In this document: piece by piece, positions 21,666 to 29,627 of the stretch
Layout: each line of letters begins with the position of its first letter
How positions within the stretch are numbered: the stretch's first letter is position 1
Virus record (IMG/VR): IMGVR_UViG_3300020034_000057
Span: 1-29,693 of that record
Length of the DNA stretch: 29,693 bases
DNA from: a virus
Direction: 5' to 3' (one strand)
Program-made: the position numbers and the translations under genes
The notes under the pieces: model-generated
The model's input: only the letters and a program-made list of their open reading frames with translations
Database searches by the model: none
Told to the model about the DNA's origin: nothing

Positions 21666-22496
21666 ATGAGTGTTAATGTAAATGCATCAAGTGAACAGGT
21701 TGTTAAAGCTGCTGATAGGTTTACAGGTATTACAAATATGGTAGTACTTAATATAAATCCTACAATGGAGGAGCTTAAAGCACTAGGATCAAATCCTAAT
21801 AAAGAACCAGAATATATAACAGAAGAACTTAAAGATGGTATTACAGTAGTAAAGAATAGACTTAATATTGGTCTTTTCCATTTACAAGGTAAATTTAAGG
21901 CTCCATTAACTTTCTGGTTAGAAAATAGAGCACGTTGGAATAAAGATCGTAATAAAGTAGAGTGGATAAATAAGTTTGGTGTTACTGCATGGGGAAAGTC
22001 AGAAACTGAACCTCCTACAGAGAAATGGTTTAAAGAAGATATGGCTAGACCTGCTCTTGTAGGTGAAGGTAAACTTAGTCAATTTATAGCTTCTTGGGCT
22101 AACTCAGCAAGAGATCAACAAGCAGTTCTTGATAATCCTATGGCTTTAGCTACAGGTGATCTTACTGAAATCAAAGCTTTACATGCTGCTATTCATAACA
22201 ATGAAGTAAGAGTACTTCTTGGTATGAAGAAAACTACAGATGTTAAAGGTAATACTAATTGGTGGCCTACTGTATATGATGGTTATTTTGATAGACCATA
22301 CAATACAACTTATGATGGTTTCCAAAAAGCACTTGCTAATGAATATGGTGCTTTCAAAGCAGATTATCAAGGTTCATTACAATTAAAGAAATGGGAAGGT
22401 GCAGCTAATGTAGCACAGGATCAAGCAAGTAATCTTGATGCTCCTTCTCCTAACAATGCTCCTGGTACAGGTGCAGGTGGAGGATATAGTTTTTAA
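21666..22496 (+). CDS. 276-aa conserved replication-module protein, unknown function
   Basis: The soluble protein has a beta-rich middle with many Trp (FKAPLTFWLENRARWNKD, 'WINKFGVTAWG', 'NWWPTVYDGYF'), and a flexible Ala/Asn/Pro/Gly tail ending GGGYSF. Similar proteins lie beside the SSB gene in crAss-like genomes. The many exposed Trp and Lys would suit a nucleic acid-binding protein, but I assign no function. It lies between two terminators with its own A-rich leader (AATAAATAAAGACAA), so it is probably transcribed with its neighbour by read-through or from its own start, and at a high level. Confidence 0.75.
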   Translation: MSVNVNASSEQVVKAADRFTGITNMVVLNINPTMEELKALGSNPNKEPEYITEELKDGITVVKNRLNIGLFHLQGKFKAPLTFWLENRARWNKDRNKVEWINKFGVTAWGKSETEPPTEKWFKEDMARPALVGEGKLSQFIASWANSARDQQAVLDNPMALATGDLTEIKALHAAIHNNEVRVLLGMKKTTDVKGNTNWWPTVYDGYFDRPYNTTYDGFQKALANEYGAFKADYQGSLQLKKWEGAANVAQDQASNLDAPSPNNAPGTGAGGGYSF

Positions 22497-22515
22497 ATCA
22501 ACCAACTAAACTGAG

Positions 22516-22544
22516 AGCTACCCTAGAGATAGGGTAGCTTTTTT
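22516..22544 (+). terminator. Rho-independent terminator
   Basis: AGCTACCCTA (22516-22525), loop GAGA and TAGGGTAGCT (22530-22539) give a perfect 10-bp stem, followed by a T-tract to 22544. It ends the SSB-region transcript; the next gene starts only seven bases later. Confidence 0.92.
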
Positions 22545-22551
22545 AACAACC

Positions 22552-22941
22552 ATGAATATAGAAAGTAAAGAGTATGCTTTAAATATATTAATTAAAGGAA
22601 CTGATACTAATCAAATATCAGATGGTTATCATACATTTGGTGAATTATATGAACATCGAATTATACTATATATAGCTTTATGTAAACAAGTTAATCATAC
22701 TAGTATAATGTATAGTAATGTTCCACTTGCTTGGAGAAGTAAATTACATTCAGATGGTACTTCATTTGAAGGATGGTTTCTATTAGGTATTGCTAAAGCT
22801 AAAGGTCATCAAATAACATATCATTTACCAGAAAAGTATTGGAATATGTTAGAAGGTATAGAAATATTAGATAAAGCACCTGAATTTGATGGTCATACAA
22901 GTGCAGATGTATTAGAAAGACTTAAAGAATACTTTATCTAA
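22552..22941 (+). CDS. 129-aa conserved phage protein (SDGYHTFGELYEHR type)
   Basis: The sequence follows a family found in many phages: SDGYHTFGELYEHRIILYIAL near residue 24, a central LHSDGTSFEGWFLLGI, then 'ITYHLPEKYW', and a C-terminal EFDGHTSADVLERL. The conserved His, Asp and Gly residues suggest an enzyme or metal site, but the family has no established function. It starts right after a terminator, and its stop overlaps the next start as TAATG. Confidence 0.75.
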   Translation: MNIESKEYALNILIKGTDTNQISDGYHTFGELYEHRIILYIALCKQVNHTSIMYSNVPLAWRSKLHSDGTSFEGWFLLGIAKAKGHQITYHLPEKYWNMLEGIEILDKAPEFDGHTSADVLERLKEYFI

Positions 22942-23102
22942 TGGAAAGGAATTATATAAAGATATTCAAAGCCATCAAGCTTCATAATCCGGGTGCTAGT
23001 AAGAAAGAATTAAGAAAAGCTTTTAGAATTATGCATACTAGATGGACACTATCTTTATATTGGGATGTATTATGGAGACATATATATAAAAGTACAAGAT
23101 AA
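22941..23102 (+). CDS. 53-aa basic protein
   Basis: The short frame is bounded by TAATG overlaps with both neighbours, strong evidence of reality in this genome. The protein is basic and helical with Trp/Tyr-rich second half (RWTLSLYWDVLWRHIYK). A DNA- or primase-associated role is possible, as it is coupled to the primase gene. No family is recognised. Confidence 0.65.
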   Translation: MERNYIKIFKAIKLHNPGASKKELRKAFRIMHTRWTLSLYWDVLWRHIYKSTR

Positions 23103-24064
23103 TGCCAATAGAACCTGGGATAAACCTAACGAAGGAGACAATTTTATCAAAGGTAACACAAGAGCAGATATTTGAAGCATATTTAGGACTACCAGTAGAT
23201 ACAGGAACTAGTTATATAAATCCTCTACGTGTAGATAAAAGACCAGGATGTAGATATTATTACAATGCACTTGGTAAATTATACTTTCATGATTTTGGTA
23301 AGAATCATTGGGATTGTTTTGCAGTAGTTCAATATAAGTTTGCTTGTACCTTTGCTGAGTGTTTAAAAATAATAGTTAAAGATTTCAGTTTAAATCATCT
23401 TAGTAGTACTAACAATGTTGTTAAGTACATCCCTGAAACTAAGATTCGTGAAGTAATCAAAGTAAGTGTTAGAGATTGGAATGATAAAGATATAGAGTAT
23501 TGGGCACAATACAATATATCTCCTACTATTCTTAAAATTGGTAATGTTTATCCATGTAAGAGTGTATGGATTAATGATGAACATTACAAAATAAAGAGTA
23601 TTGATCCTTGCTATTGTTACTACTTCGGTAACAATATGTACAAGTTATACTTTCCATTTAGAGACTATAATAGATTCTTTCAAAATATTCATCTTAGTGA
23701 TAATACATTACAAGGATTTCATTTACTTCCTGCAAGTGGTCCTTATCTTGTATTAACAAAAAGTTATAAAGATGTATTGAGTCTTTATTCATTTGGAATT
23801 GTATCTGCTGCTGTTTTATCCGAGTATCATCTTATTAAAGAAGAATTATATGAACATCTACTTAGTAGATTTCCTCTAATAGTTACTCTATTTGATAATG
23901 ATGAAACTGGTAGGAAATTAACAATAAAATATATTAATAAATATAGAACTCCATACCTTCTCTTTCCTATAGGTTCCTTTGCTAAGGATTTTAGTGATAA
24001 TGTTAAAAGATTTGGAGTAGATAAAATGAATGAAATATGCAAATTGAAACTAAGTACAATTTAG
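23102..24064 (+). CDS. DnaG-like (TOPRIM) primase
   Basis: The enzyme makes RNA primers. The N-terminal half (residues about 38-95) looks like the DNA-binding zinc-ribbon-like region of phage primases, with INPLRVDKRPGC and YFHDFGKNHWDCF, though most zinc Cys are absent. The TOPRIM domain spans about 213-305: VLTKSYKDVLSL, catalytic acidic motif DNDETG (265-270), and KDFSD (295-299). The first TOPRIM position, classically Glu, is Lys/Ser here, as I recall for many phage primases of this group. At 320 residues with no helicase domain, it must work with the separate DnaB-like helicase. Confidence 0.85.
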   Translation: MPIEPGINLTKETILSKVTQEQIFEAYLGLPVDTGTSYINPLRVDKRPGCRYYYNALGKLYFHDFGKNHWDCFAVVQYKFACTFAECLKIIVKDFSLNHLSSTNNVVKYIPETKIREVIKVSVRDWNDKDIEYWAQYNISPTILKIGNVYPCKSVWINDEHYKIKSIDPCYCYYFGNNMYKLYFPFRDYNRFFQNIHLSDNTLQGFHLLPASGPYLVLTKSYKDVLSLYSFGIVSAAVLSEYHLIKEELYEHLLSRFPLIVTLFDNDETGRKLTIKYINKYRTPYLLFPIGSFAKDFSDNVKRFGVDKMNEICKLKLSTI

Positions 24065-24264
24065 AAGATAAGGTATGGTGTTTATCGGGAGACAAAGTAT
24101 ATCAATTAGCAATAATAAAGATTGAAATAACAATAAGGAAGGATAACACATGGATTATGTATGAATTAATAGAAAAACCTAATTATCCAGGTAGATTTTA
24201 TATGTCAAGTGTAAATGAGAAGTTTTGTTTTAGTACTAAAGAAGAACTACTAGCATCATTATGA
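24037..24264 (+). CDS. 75-aa small conserved phage protein
   Basis: The protein is a beta-rich domain starting YNLEDKVWCLSGDKVYQLAI and ending with 'FSTKEELLASL', a pattern repeated in many small phage proteins whose role is unknown. It overlaps the primase end by 28 bases and the following gene by ATGA, consistent with tight coupling. Confidence 0.7.
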   Translation: MQIETKYNLEDKVWCLSGDKVYQLAIIKIEITIRKDNTWIMYELIEKPNYPGRFYMSSVNEKFCFSTKEELLASL

Positions 24265-24524
24265 GAAATATAAAAGCAGTTAAATTAGAGTTTAAAGGGA
24301 TTAGTGGTCTTAATAATTGGTTACAAAGATCAGAGTATATACCATATAATGTTTATCTAGAAATATTAAAGTTATTAAATGGTTGGGAAGATAGGTATTT
24401 GTATACACCTAATGAACTTAAAGAATTTGAAAGAACTAAAGATGAACTAGATGAAACTATTACAACAGATAGAAATACCAAATTATCCGAGAAAGATTCT
24501 TCTAAGCAAAGCAAGAAGAGCTAA
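24261..24524 (+). CDS. 87-aa protein, unknown function
   Basis: A compact N-terminal part (KAVKLEFKGISGLNNWLQR) is followed by a highly charged tail rich in Glu, Asp, Lys and Ser (ELDETITTDRNTKL, then SEKDSSKQSKKS). The tail region overlaps the start of the RusA-like gene by 74 bases in another frame; the low-complexity tail may be the price of that overlap. No family is recognised. Confidence 0.65.
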   Translation: MRNIKAVKLEFKGISGLNNWLQRSEYIPYNVYLEILKLLNGWEDRYLYTPNELKEFERTKDELDETITTDRNTKLSEKDSSKQSKKS

Positions 24525-25146
24525 GTATTTTAAACAAAGTGATAAATTACCATTAAAATATCTTCAAAAAGGTACAGTTGAGTATTTTGTTGATGAAGGT
24601 AATAGTGCTAAAGATAAAGATGGTAATATACATTTATTAAAAGAAGAATATGTATGGTTAAAAAATTGTTTATTTAGTACAGCTACAAATGAGTGGATTA
24701 TTAAGAATACTAAAGTAGCTGGTACTGAAAGATGGGAACTTATTAATGGTCAAAAAATGTATGATTTTAGTTATAATCCTACACAAGGACTTATAATAGA
24801 TGTTATACATAGACATTTTTGGAAATATTTAAAAGATATAGAACCAATTAAAGAGTCTCCTATCTTTATTCACTATCATTTTGATTGTTTTATTACTAAT
24901 CCAAGTGATCAAGATTTAGATAATTATGCTTTACCTTATTATAAATCATTTCAAGATACATTAGTTGAAACTAATATTTTATCAAATGATTCATTTAAGC
25001 AAGTTAAAGGATTTAAAGTAACAGGACAAGAAAGAGAAAAAGGTATAGAAGAAAGATACACAGGTTTAAATTTTAGAGATAAACCTATTGATCTTATTCA
25101 TTATAGTGATTTATTAACAGTAAAAATTTATGCCAATACAGTATAA
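24451..25146 (+). CDS. RusA-like Holliday junction resolvase
   Basis: The C-terminal half has the RusA signature: PIFIHYHFDCFITN, then the acidic motif DQDLDN (153-158) with Lys165, then 'FQDTLVETNILSNDS' (Asp169, Asp180), matching the Asp/Asn/Lys pattern that binds metal and cuts four-way junctions. The protein is longer (231) than E. coli RusA (120), with an extra N-terminal region of about 135 residues of unknown fold. The only early ATG is at 24451, inside the preceding gene; a later non-ATG start cannot be excluded. It fits a recombination-dependent replication scheme with Sak4-like ATPase and SSB. Confidence 0.72.
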   Translation: MKLLQQIEIPNYPRKILLSKARRAKYFKQSDKLPLKYLQKGTVEYFVDEGNSAKDKDGNIHLLKEEYVWLKNCLFSTATNEWIIKNTKVAGTERWELINGQKMYDFSYNPTQGLIIDVIHRHFWKYLKDIEPIKESPIFIHYHFDCFITNPSDQDLDNYALPYYKSFQDTLVETNILSNDSFKQVKGFKVTGQEREKGIEERYTGLNFRDKPIDLIHYSDLLTVKIYANTV

Positions 25147-25366
25147 TAAAAAAGCATTTACTCTACAAGAGAAAATAGATAAGGCATTTCAACTAACATA
25201 TCATATTCATAATATTGCTGAAGCACAATTTATGAGAAACTTCTTGATCGAACTTATAGAGAAAGGATATACCAAGCTCCCTACTATATTTACACAAGAT
25301 AAAGTAGATAAACCTGATCCTAGTATAATAGATAAGATTGAACAATTAAAAAGAACAATGGAATGA
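25130..25366 (+). CDS. 78-aa helical protein
   Basis: Mostly helical (LQEKIDKAFQLTYHIHNIAEA), then 'FMRNFLIELIEKGY' and an acidic, Pro-containing tail. It overlaps the RusA-like gene by 17 bases and the next small gene by ATGA. No family is recognised. Confidence 0.65.
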   Translation: MPIQYNKKAFTLQEKIDKAFQLTYHIHNIAEAQFMRNFLIELIEKGYTKLPTIFTQDKVDKPDPSIIDKIEQLKRTME

Positions 25367-25524
25367 AAAAGTTCTTAGCAAAATATTTAGGTATATATAA
25401 AATACGTGAGATAAAACAAGATGGAGAAAGAATATTTATAAATGGTGATTTTCAGAATGTTTATAAATTAGTAAAAACCGAGAAGTATTTCCTTTGGATT
25501 AAATATAAAACAATAACAAGATGA
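25363..25524 (+). CDS. 53-aa basic protein
   Basis: The short frame has ATGA overlaps at both ends. The sequence is basic and beta-prone (KFLAKYLGIYKIREIKQDGE, 'YFLWIKYKTITR'). It is coupled to the nuclease gene. Function is unknown. Confidence 0.6.
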   Translation: MKKFLAKYLGIYKIREIKQDGERIFINGDFQNVYKLVKTEKYFLWIKYKTITR

Positions 25525-26651
25525 TAGACTATCATAAAAATAATGTAAATGAACAAGGTGAATTTGTAATTAGTCACAGTCATCTTTGTAAATTAGATCC
25601 ACTATTAGGAGGTCATCCTAAATCATTTTATAAAGCATTAACTGATCCTAATATAGGAAAAGATAATCCTACATTTGATAATGGTAATATGCTTCATCAC
25701 TGGTTAGAACATAAAGATAACTTTGTTATTAGTGATATAAATAAACCATCTGAAAAATTGGGTCAATTAGCAGATGGTATTAATAATTTAGCATTAGAAG
25801 ATAACTGGAAAAATGATCCAATGTTTCTTGAAGTAGGTAAACATGATTCTCAAATACAAATTGAAGATTATGATACTTATAAAAGTATATATCAAAAGAT
25901 ATATACTAAAGCAGCTACACAAGAGGAGTTAGCTATATTTGTAGCTTGTATTAGATTTGCCAGAAAGCAAATTAATTATAATAGTAATCTTGTTGAAAGT
26001 ACTTATCTAAAGAAAGTACAAGAGATTGTACCTTATCTTGAACATTTAAGAGAAGCTGATGGTAAAGTTATATTAACATCAAGAGAAAAAGACACTCTTA
26101 ATAATGCTCAAGAATCATTAGCTAATCATCCTTTTGCAGCAAAGCTAATATTTGAACAAAAAGGAATTAATGAACAAGAATTCTTTTGGAAAGTACCTTA
26201 TAGTGCTAATGATTCTACACTATCTGTAAATGAAATACCTAAATTTTTACATAGAAAAGCTAAAGTAGATAAACATCGTATAGATGAGTTTAATAAAACT
26301 CTTGATATTACAGATTTAAAGACTTCTAATTTTCCAGTATCTACATTTCCTACTGGTGCTTATACAAAATATGCACTAGGTAGACAATTAGCTAATTATC
26401 AGAATGCATTCTTTGAAAATCATAAAGAATATATATCTGCTGAATGGAAGATTAATCTATTTAATGTAGTAATACAACTTAATGATGAATTCCCTGTAAT
26501 GGTATTTAGAACTTCTAATCCTTCAACTTTTCTATTTAGAAAAGAACTAGCTGATCTTGAACAAAGAGCAGCATATCATATTGAGAGAAATATGTGGAAT
26601 ATTACAATGGAAGAAAGTAATAATATAAAAGGAGCATTTGTACAAATATGA
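25521..26651 (+). CDS. PD-(D/E)XK exonuclease (RecE/Cas4-like fold)
   Basis: The protein shows the layout of phage PD-(D/E)XK exonucleases. An early FDNGNMLHHWLEHK (His59, Glu63) matches the G-x-x-x-H-x-x-x-E element. The core has KAKVDKHRI with Asp250 and LDITDLKTSN with Asp265 and Lys267, followed by a helix with Gln (RQLANYQNAFF) that matches the usual downstream Gln/Tyr. It probably resects DNA ends to feed Sak4/SSB-mediated annealing. At 376 residues it has a larger helical insert than lambda Exo. ATGA overlaps at both ends place it in the recombination operon. Confidence 0.85.
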   Translation: MIDYHKNNVNEQGEFVISHSHLCKLDPLLGGHPKSFYKALTDPNIGKDNPTFDNGNMLHHWLEHKDNFVISDINKPSEKLGQLADGINNLALEDNWKNDPMFLEVGKHDSQIQIEDYDTYKSIYQKIYTKAATQEELAIFVACIRFARKQINYNSNLVESTYLKKVQEIVPYLEHLREADGKVILTSREKDTLNNAQESLANHPFAAKLIFEQKGINEQEFFWKVPYSANDSTLSVNEIPKFLHRKAKVDKHRIDEFNKTLDITDLKTSNFPVSTFPTGAYTKYALGRQLANYQNAFFENHKEYISAEWKINLFNVVIQLNDEFPVMVFRTSNPSTFLFRKELADLEQRAAYHIERNMWNITMEESNNIKGAFVQI

Positions 26652-27097
26652 CAAACGATAGATTTTATAAATTAATGGCTGAAACTTTCGATTCAGCCTT
26701 AAAGATTGCTAAATCTAAAGGACAAGATTATACAGTTGGTAATCCTGATGCACTTTGGAATTTCAAAGAAGCAGGTAGAGATATTGAATTATCACCTGAG
26801 AAAGCTTTGTATATAGGTATGAATAAGCATTATAAAGCAATAGTAAATTATATTAAAACAGGTGGACAATCTGAAAGTGAACCTATTGATGAAAGAATAA
26901 AAGATTGTATTAATTATCTTGTATTATTAAGAGGTTTAATTGTTGAAAAAAGAGAAAGTAATCCACATGGTCCTATAGTACTTGGTAAAAATCTTGCTGG
27001 AACTGAAAGAATTATTATACAAGGTGGAAATATTACTACAAATGAGGATTTTAAAGTTCCAGATCATCCAGAAAAAGACAAATTTAGAGACAAATGA
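26648..27097 (+). CDS. Nmad1/DUF1599-like protein (nucleotide-modification associated)
   Basis: The helical sequence has KGQDYTVGNPDALWNFKEAG and then 'DERIKDCINYLVLL', typical of the DUF1599/Nmad1 all-alpha family, related in pattern to MazG-type nucleotide pyrophosphohydrolases and linked to modified-nucleotide pathways in phages. A Glu-x2-Glu-type metal site is not obvious. The C-terminal 45 residues (Pro-, Asn- and Gly-containing) look disordered. It lies two genes before the UDG homologue, so the pair may concern nucleotide pools or base modification. Assignment is by pattern. Confidence 0.65.
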   Translation: MTNDRFYKLMAETFDSALKIAKSKGQDYTVGNPDALWNFKEAGRDIELSPEKALYIGMNKHYKAIVNYIKTGGQSESEPIDERIKDCINYLVLLRGLIVEKRESNPHGPIVLGKNLAGTERIIIQGGNITTNEDFKVPDHPEKDKFRDK

Positions 27098-27339
27098 ATA
27101 CAACATTATTTGAAGATATAAATGAATTTGCAGATGCTTGTAATCAAACAACAGGTGGAACTTTTTCTATAAGTAAAAAGAAAGACAATAGATGGCAAGT
27201 TGCATTCTATAATCAAGGTAAATATTTCATAAGTGAAAGTTTACATTTAGCTGTAATGGAAGCTCATCAATGGCTTATAGAAAGTAGGAAAGCAGTAGAA
27301 GTTGAAACAAAGTATACATTATATACAATTAGACGATGA
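27094..27339 (+). CDS. 81-aa conserved phage protein
   Basis: A small alpha/beta protein with TGGTFSISKKKDNRWQVAFY and 'LHLAVMEAHQWLIES', a pattern common in Bacteroides phage accessory proteins. It resembles a three-strand sheet plus helix, like small double-stranded-RNA-binding-type folds. Function is unknown. ATGA overlap on both sides links it to the Nmad1-like protein and the UDG homologue. Confidence 0.68.
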   Translation: MNTTLFEDINEFADACNQTTGGTFSISKKKDNRWQVAFYNQGKYFISESLHLAVMEAHQWLIESRKAVEVETKYTLYTIRR

Positions 27340-28115
27340 CACTTGAAGAAATAATTGGTGAATCATGGGCAAAAGTTATAGGTAGTGAATTTCAAAAGGA
27401 GTATATGCAAAAGCTAAGTGCAGGACTTAGACAGACAAGAGAGAATAAGCTTAAAGTTATATATCCTGAAAGTGAAGATGTATTTAAAGCACTTAAATTG
27501 TGTCCTTTTGACAAAGTTAAAGTAGTAATCATAGGTAAAGAACCATATTATCAAGGTAATGCAGATGGATTAGCTTTCTCTTATAAAAAAGGAGAAAGAA
27601 AAGGACAAGGAGTTCAATCATTAGATGTAATACTTGATGAAATTGAGAATGATGTATATGCTGGATTTAATGTAAATAAGGATTATGAATTAGAGTACCT
27701 TGCTAAACAAGGTGTTCTACTTCTTAATGCTGTATTAACAGTAGAAAAGAATAAACCTGATTCTCATGCTAATGTAGGATGGCAACAATTTACTTCTGCT
27801 ATTATAATGCATATACTAGGGAGAATTGGACCTAAAGTATTCATGTTATGGGGAAAAGATGCTCAACTCATATATCATGAAGCTAGTAAATTTCAAACAA
27901 TATTTAGTGATGTTTTTTTACTTAAAGCTTATCATCCTGCTTATGATCTACATAAAAGAGATAGTTTTGGTAGAATAACAGTTAAGTATCCAGATGGTTT
28001 TACAGGATGTAGACATTTTAGTAAGGCTAACACATTTTTACTTGCAAATCAAATAGGTGCTATAGATTGGTTACCTGATCCCGAAAATACATGGAGCAAG
28101 ATGCCACCTTTTTAA
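27336..28115 (+). CDS. Uracil-DNA glycosylase homologue (family 1) with altered catalytic motif
   Basis: The family 1 (Ung) fold is clear. VVIIGKEPYYQGNADGLAFSYK (65-84 region) aligns with the water-activating motif GQDPYHG...GLAFSV. LLLNAVLTVEKNKPDSHANVG and 'GWQQFTSAII' follow, then 'VFMLWGKDAQ', and AYHPAYDL with His200 in the place of HPSPLS. Thus the catalytic Asp is Glu69, and the neighbouring Gln and His are Lys and Tyr. The family's Leu intercalation loop is not conserved. The protein may be a slow glycosylase, have another substrate, or act as a uracil-DNA-binding replication factor, as poxvirus D4 does. Ung-type genes are a regular part of crAss-like genomes. The C-terminal tail of about 30 residues is extra. 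Confidence 0.88.
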   Translation: MTLEEIIGESWAKVIGSEFQKEYMQKLSAGLRQTRENKLKVIYPESEDVFKALKLCPFDKVKVVIIGKEPYYQGNADGLAFSYKKGERKGQGVQSLDVILDEIENDVYAGFNVNKDYELEYLAKQGVLLLNAVLTVEKNKPDSHANVGWQQFTSAIIMHILGRIGPKVFMLWGKDAQLIYHEASKFQTIFSDVFLLKAYHPAYDLHKRDSFGRITVKYPDGFTGCRHFSKANTFLLANQIGAIDWLPDPENTWSKMPPF

Positions 28116-28411
28116 TAAATAGTAGAGTTCAATACTCTATGAAATACTGTAATGGAGCAGCTATTATTGATAGATTATTTGTTGAGAAAGAACATAGAGG
28201 AAAAGGATTAGCTACTCATTTTCTAAAACAAATATGTTTTGTAGCTGATAGTGAGAATTATATTCTATTAATTACTCCTAGTAATTTTCAAGGAAGTAAT
28301 GTAAATAGACTTATAAAATTCTATAAGAGATTTGGATTTGTTAAAAGAAAAGGACTTTTTGAATTACCTACAAGTGCAATGATGAGATTACCTAAAAAAC
28401 AAAATAAATGA
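28091..28411 (+). CDS. GNAT-family N-acetyltransferase
   Basis: A compact GNAT domain: strand pair at the start, motif A AIIDRLFVEKEHRGKGLA (acetyl-CoA pyrophosphate loop R-x-x-G-x-G/A at 36-41), then helix THFLKQI, and 'YKRFGFVKRKGLFELP' as motif B. At 106 residues it is shorter than usual (about 140-160), lacking the first helices. It overlaps the UDG gene by 25 bases. The substrate is unknown; phage GNATs may modify host proteins or small molecules. Confidence 0.8.
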   Translation: MEQDATFLINSRVQYSMKYCNGAAIIDRLFVEKEHRGKGLATHFLKQICFVADSENYILLITPSNFQGSNVNRLIKFYKRFGFVKRKGLFELPTSAMMRLPKKQNK

Positions 28412-28704
28412 TAGAAGAAGGAATACACATTAATGGAATATATGAACATTATAAAGAGAAACATCTTTATAAAGTCAAAGGTATTGCTTATCATGCAGGT
28501 CTAAGTGCTCCTGTAGTAATATATGAAGGATGTACTCCTAATGGAATATTTAGAGCTATAAGAAAATATAGTGAAGATGGTAATACAGTAACTTATGTTA
28601 AACAACCATTCTATAGAGACTTAGAAGATTTTGTTTCAAATGTTGTAGGAGGTTATCCTAATAATCCAGCTATACCAAGATTTAAATACATTAAAACCCT
28701 TTAA
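28408..28704 (+). CDS. DUF1653-like small protein
   Basis: The start GIYEHYKEKHLYKVKGIAYH is the DUF1653 pattern (G-x-Y-x-H-Y-K), followed by 'APVVIYEGC', and ends with a Pro-Asn-rich part and RFKYI. The family is common in bacteria and phages and its function is unknown. ATGA overlap joins it to the GNAT gene. The Arg/Pro-containing C-terminal half is longer than in simple family members. Confidence 0.65.
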   Translation: MIEEGIHINGIYEHYKEKHLYKVKGIAYHAGLSAPVVIYEGCTPNGIFRAIRKYSEDGNTVTYVKQPFYRDLEDFVSNVVGGYPNNPAIPRFKYIKTL

Positions 28705-28706
28705 TT

Positions 28707-28949
28707 ATGGCACAATTCCTTAAAGTAACACTACTCGTAGAAGAAGAAGGTAAAGATATTGAAATACCAACATTAATTAACATAGAATGTATAGAGTCAT
28801 TTCGATTAGATAAAGATGTAATATGGTTATATTATAGAAATCAAACAGATAAAGAAGGTTATGCAACAACAGAAAGAATTAAAGAGTCTGCTCCCCTTAT
28901 TAGTGAAGCATTAAAAAAAGAAGGTGTATATGTAACTAAATTTATATGA
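28707..28949 (+). CDS. 80-aa protein, unknown function
   Basis: A soluble alpha/beta protein (KVTLLVEEEGKDIEIPTLIN, 'KDVIWLYYRNQTD'), beta-rich then helical. The ATG follows AAAACCCTTTAATT, a leader-like motif seen before other genes here, even though the gap is only two bases. No family is recognised. ATGA overlap with the next gene. Confidence 0.65.
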   Translation: MAQFLKVTLLVEEEGKDIEIPTLINIECIESFRLDKDVIWLYYRNQTDKEGYATTERIKESAPLISEALKKEGVYVTKFI

Positions 28950-29209
28950 GAAGAAACTTTATATTTCATTTTAATAGACTTGATGAAACTACTCATAAAG
29001 TTACATGGAAAGTTATTGAGTTTATGGAAGGAGATGATTTTGGTGTTATGGAACCTGCTGCTGTAAATATTGTAGATGGTATTAATTGTACTACACCATT
29101 ATGTACAATGACAAGACCTCAAAAACCTAGAGCAGTTATGACTGGTACAGGTGTAGTTAGAATTGAAATACATAATCAAGAAACTATAGCAGTAATAACA
29201 GATATATGA
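28946..29209 (+). CDS. 87-aa beta-rich protein, unknown function
   Basis: A beta-rich sequence (NFIFHFNRLDETTHKVTWKV) with two Cys in the middle (CTTPLC) and a Pro/Lys/Arg stretch (TRPQKPRAVMTG). No signal peptide. It is coupled by ATGA to both neighbours. A small beta-sandwich or OB-like domain is possible; there is no known family. Confidence 0.62.
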   Translation: MRRNFIFHFNRLDETTHKVTWKVIEFMEGDDFGVMEPAAVNIVDGINCTTPLCTMTRPQKPRAVMTGTGVVRIEIHNQETIAVITDI

Positions 29210-29430
29210 AATCAATGAAAGTAATAAAAAATGTACCTACAAGAATACCACTAATAAGTGGACTTGTAATGCAACTAGCTCTAGAACATTATAATGCTCC
29301 AGAATGGTTATATGCTGTTTGGTATACTATATATATTCCTATGTTTATAGCTTGTATTGTTATAGTTTGGAGACAAGAACATGTAGATATATTTGAAGAA
29401 TTTAATAAATTACTTAATGAGAAACTATGA
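29206..29430 (+). CDS. 74-aa two-helix membrane protein
   Basis: A hydrophobic segment at about residues 13-27 is weak, and a second at about 34-55 (YAVWYTIYIPMFIACIVIVW) is strong. An acidic-to-neutral tail ends NEKL. At least one membrane pass is likely. Coupled by ATGA overlaps on both sides. It resembles small phage membrane proteins of unknown role; no lysin is near to suggest a holin. Confidence 0.65.
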   Translation: MKSMKVIKNVPTRIPLISGLVMQLALEHYNAPEWLYAVWYTIYIPMFIACIVIVWRQEHVDIFEEFNKLLNEKL

Positions 29431-29627
29431 CAATAAGTACAGCAGAAATAAAAGGAATATCTGATCATTTAGCAGAAACTTTTAATTTAAATAGAGCAAA
29501 AGTTGAAGATGCTATATATGATTTTATAAGTGATGTAGCTACAGAAGATGCAGATGCTTTAAAGAATAAACTTATACAAAGAGAATTAGATAGAGAACAA
29601 GAAGATTTAACTAACTCACAAATGTAA
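29427..29627 (+). CDS. 66-aa acidic helical protein
   Basis: The protein is helical and acidic (RAKVEDAIYDFISDVATEDA, 'RELDREQEDLTNSQM'). No family is recognised. The stop overlaps the next ATG as TAATG, continuing the operon off the window end. Confidence 0.62.
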   Translation: MTISTAEIKGISDHLAETFNLNRAKVEDAIYDFISDVATEDADALKNKLIQRELDREQEDLTNSQM

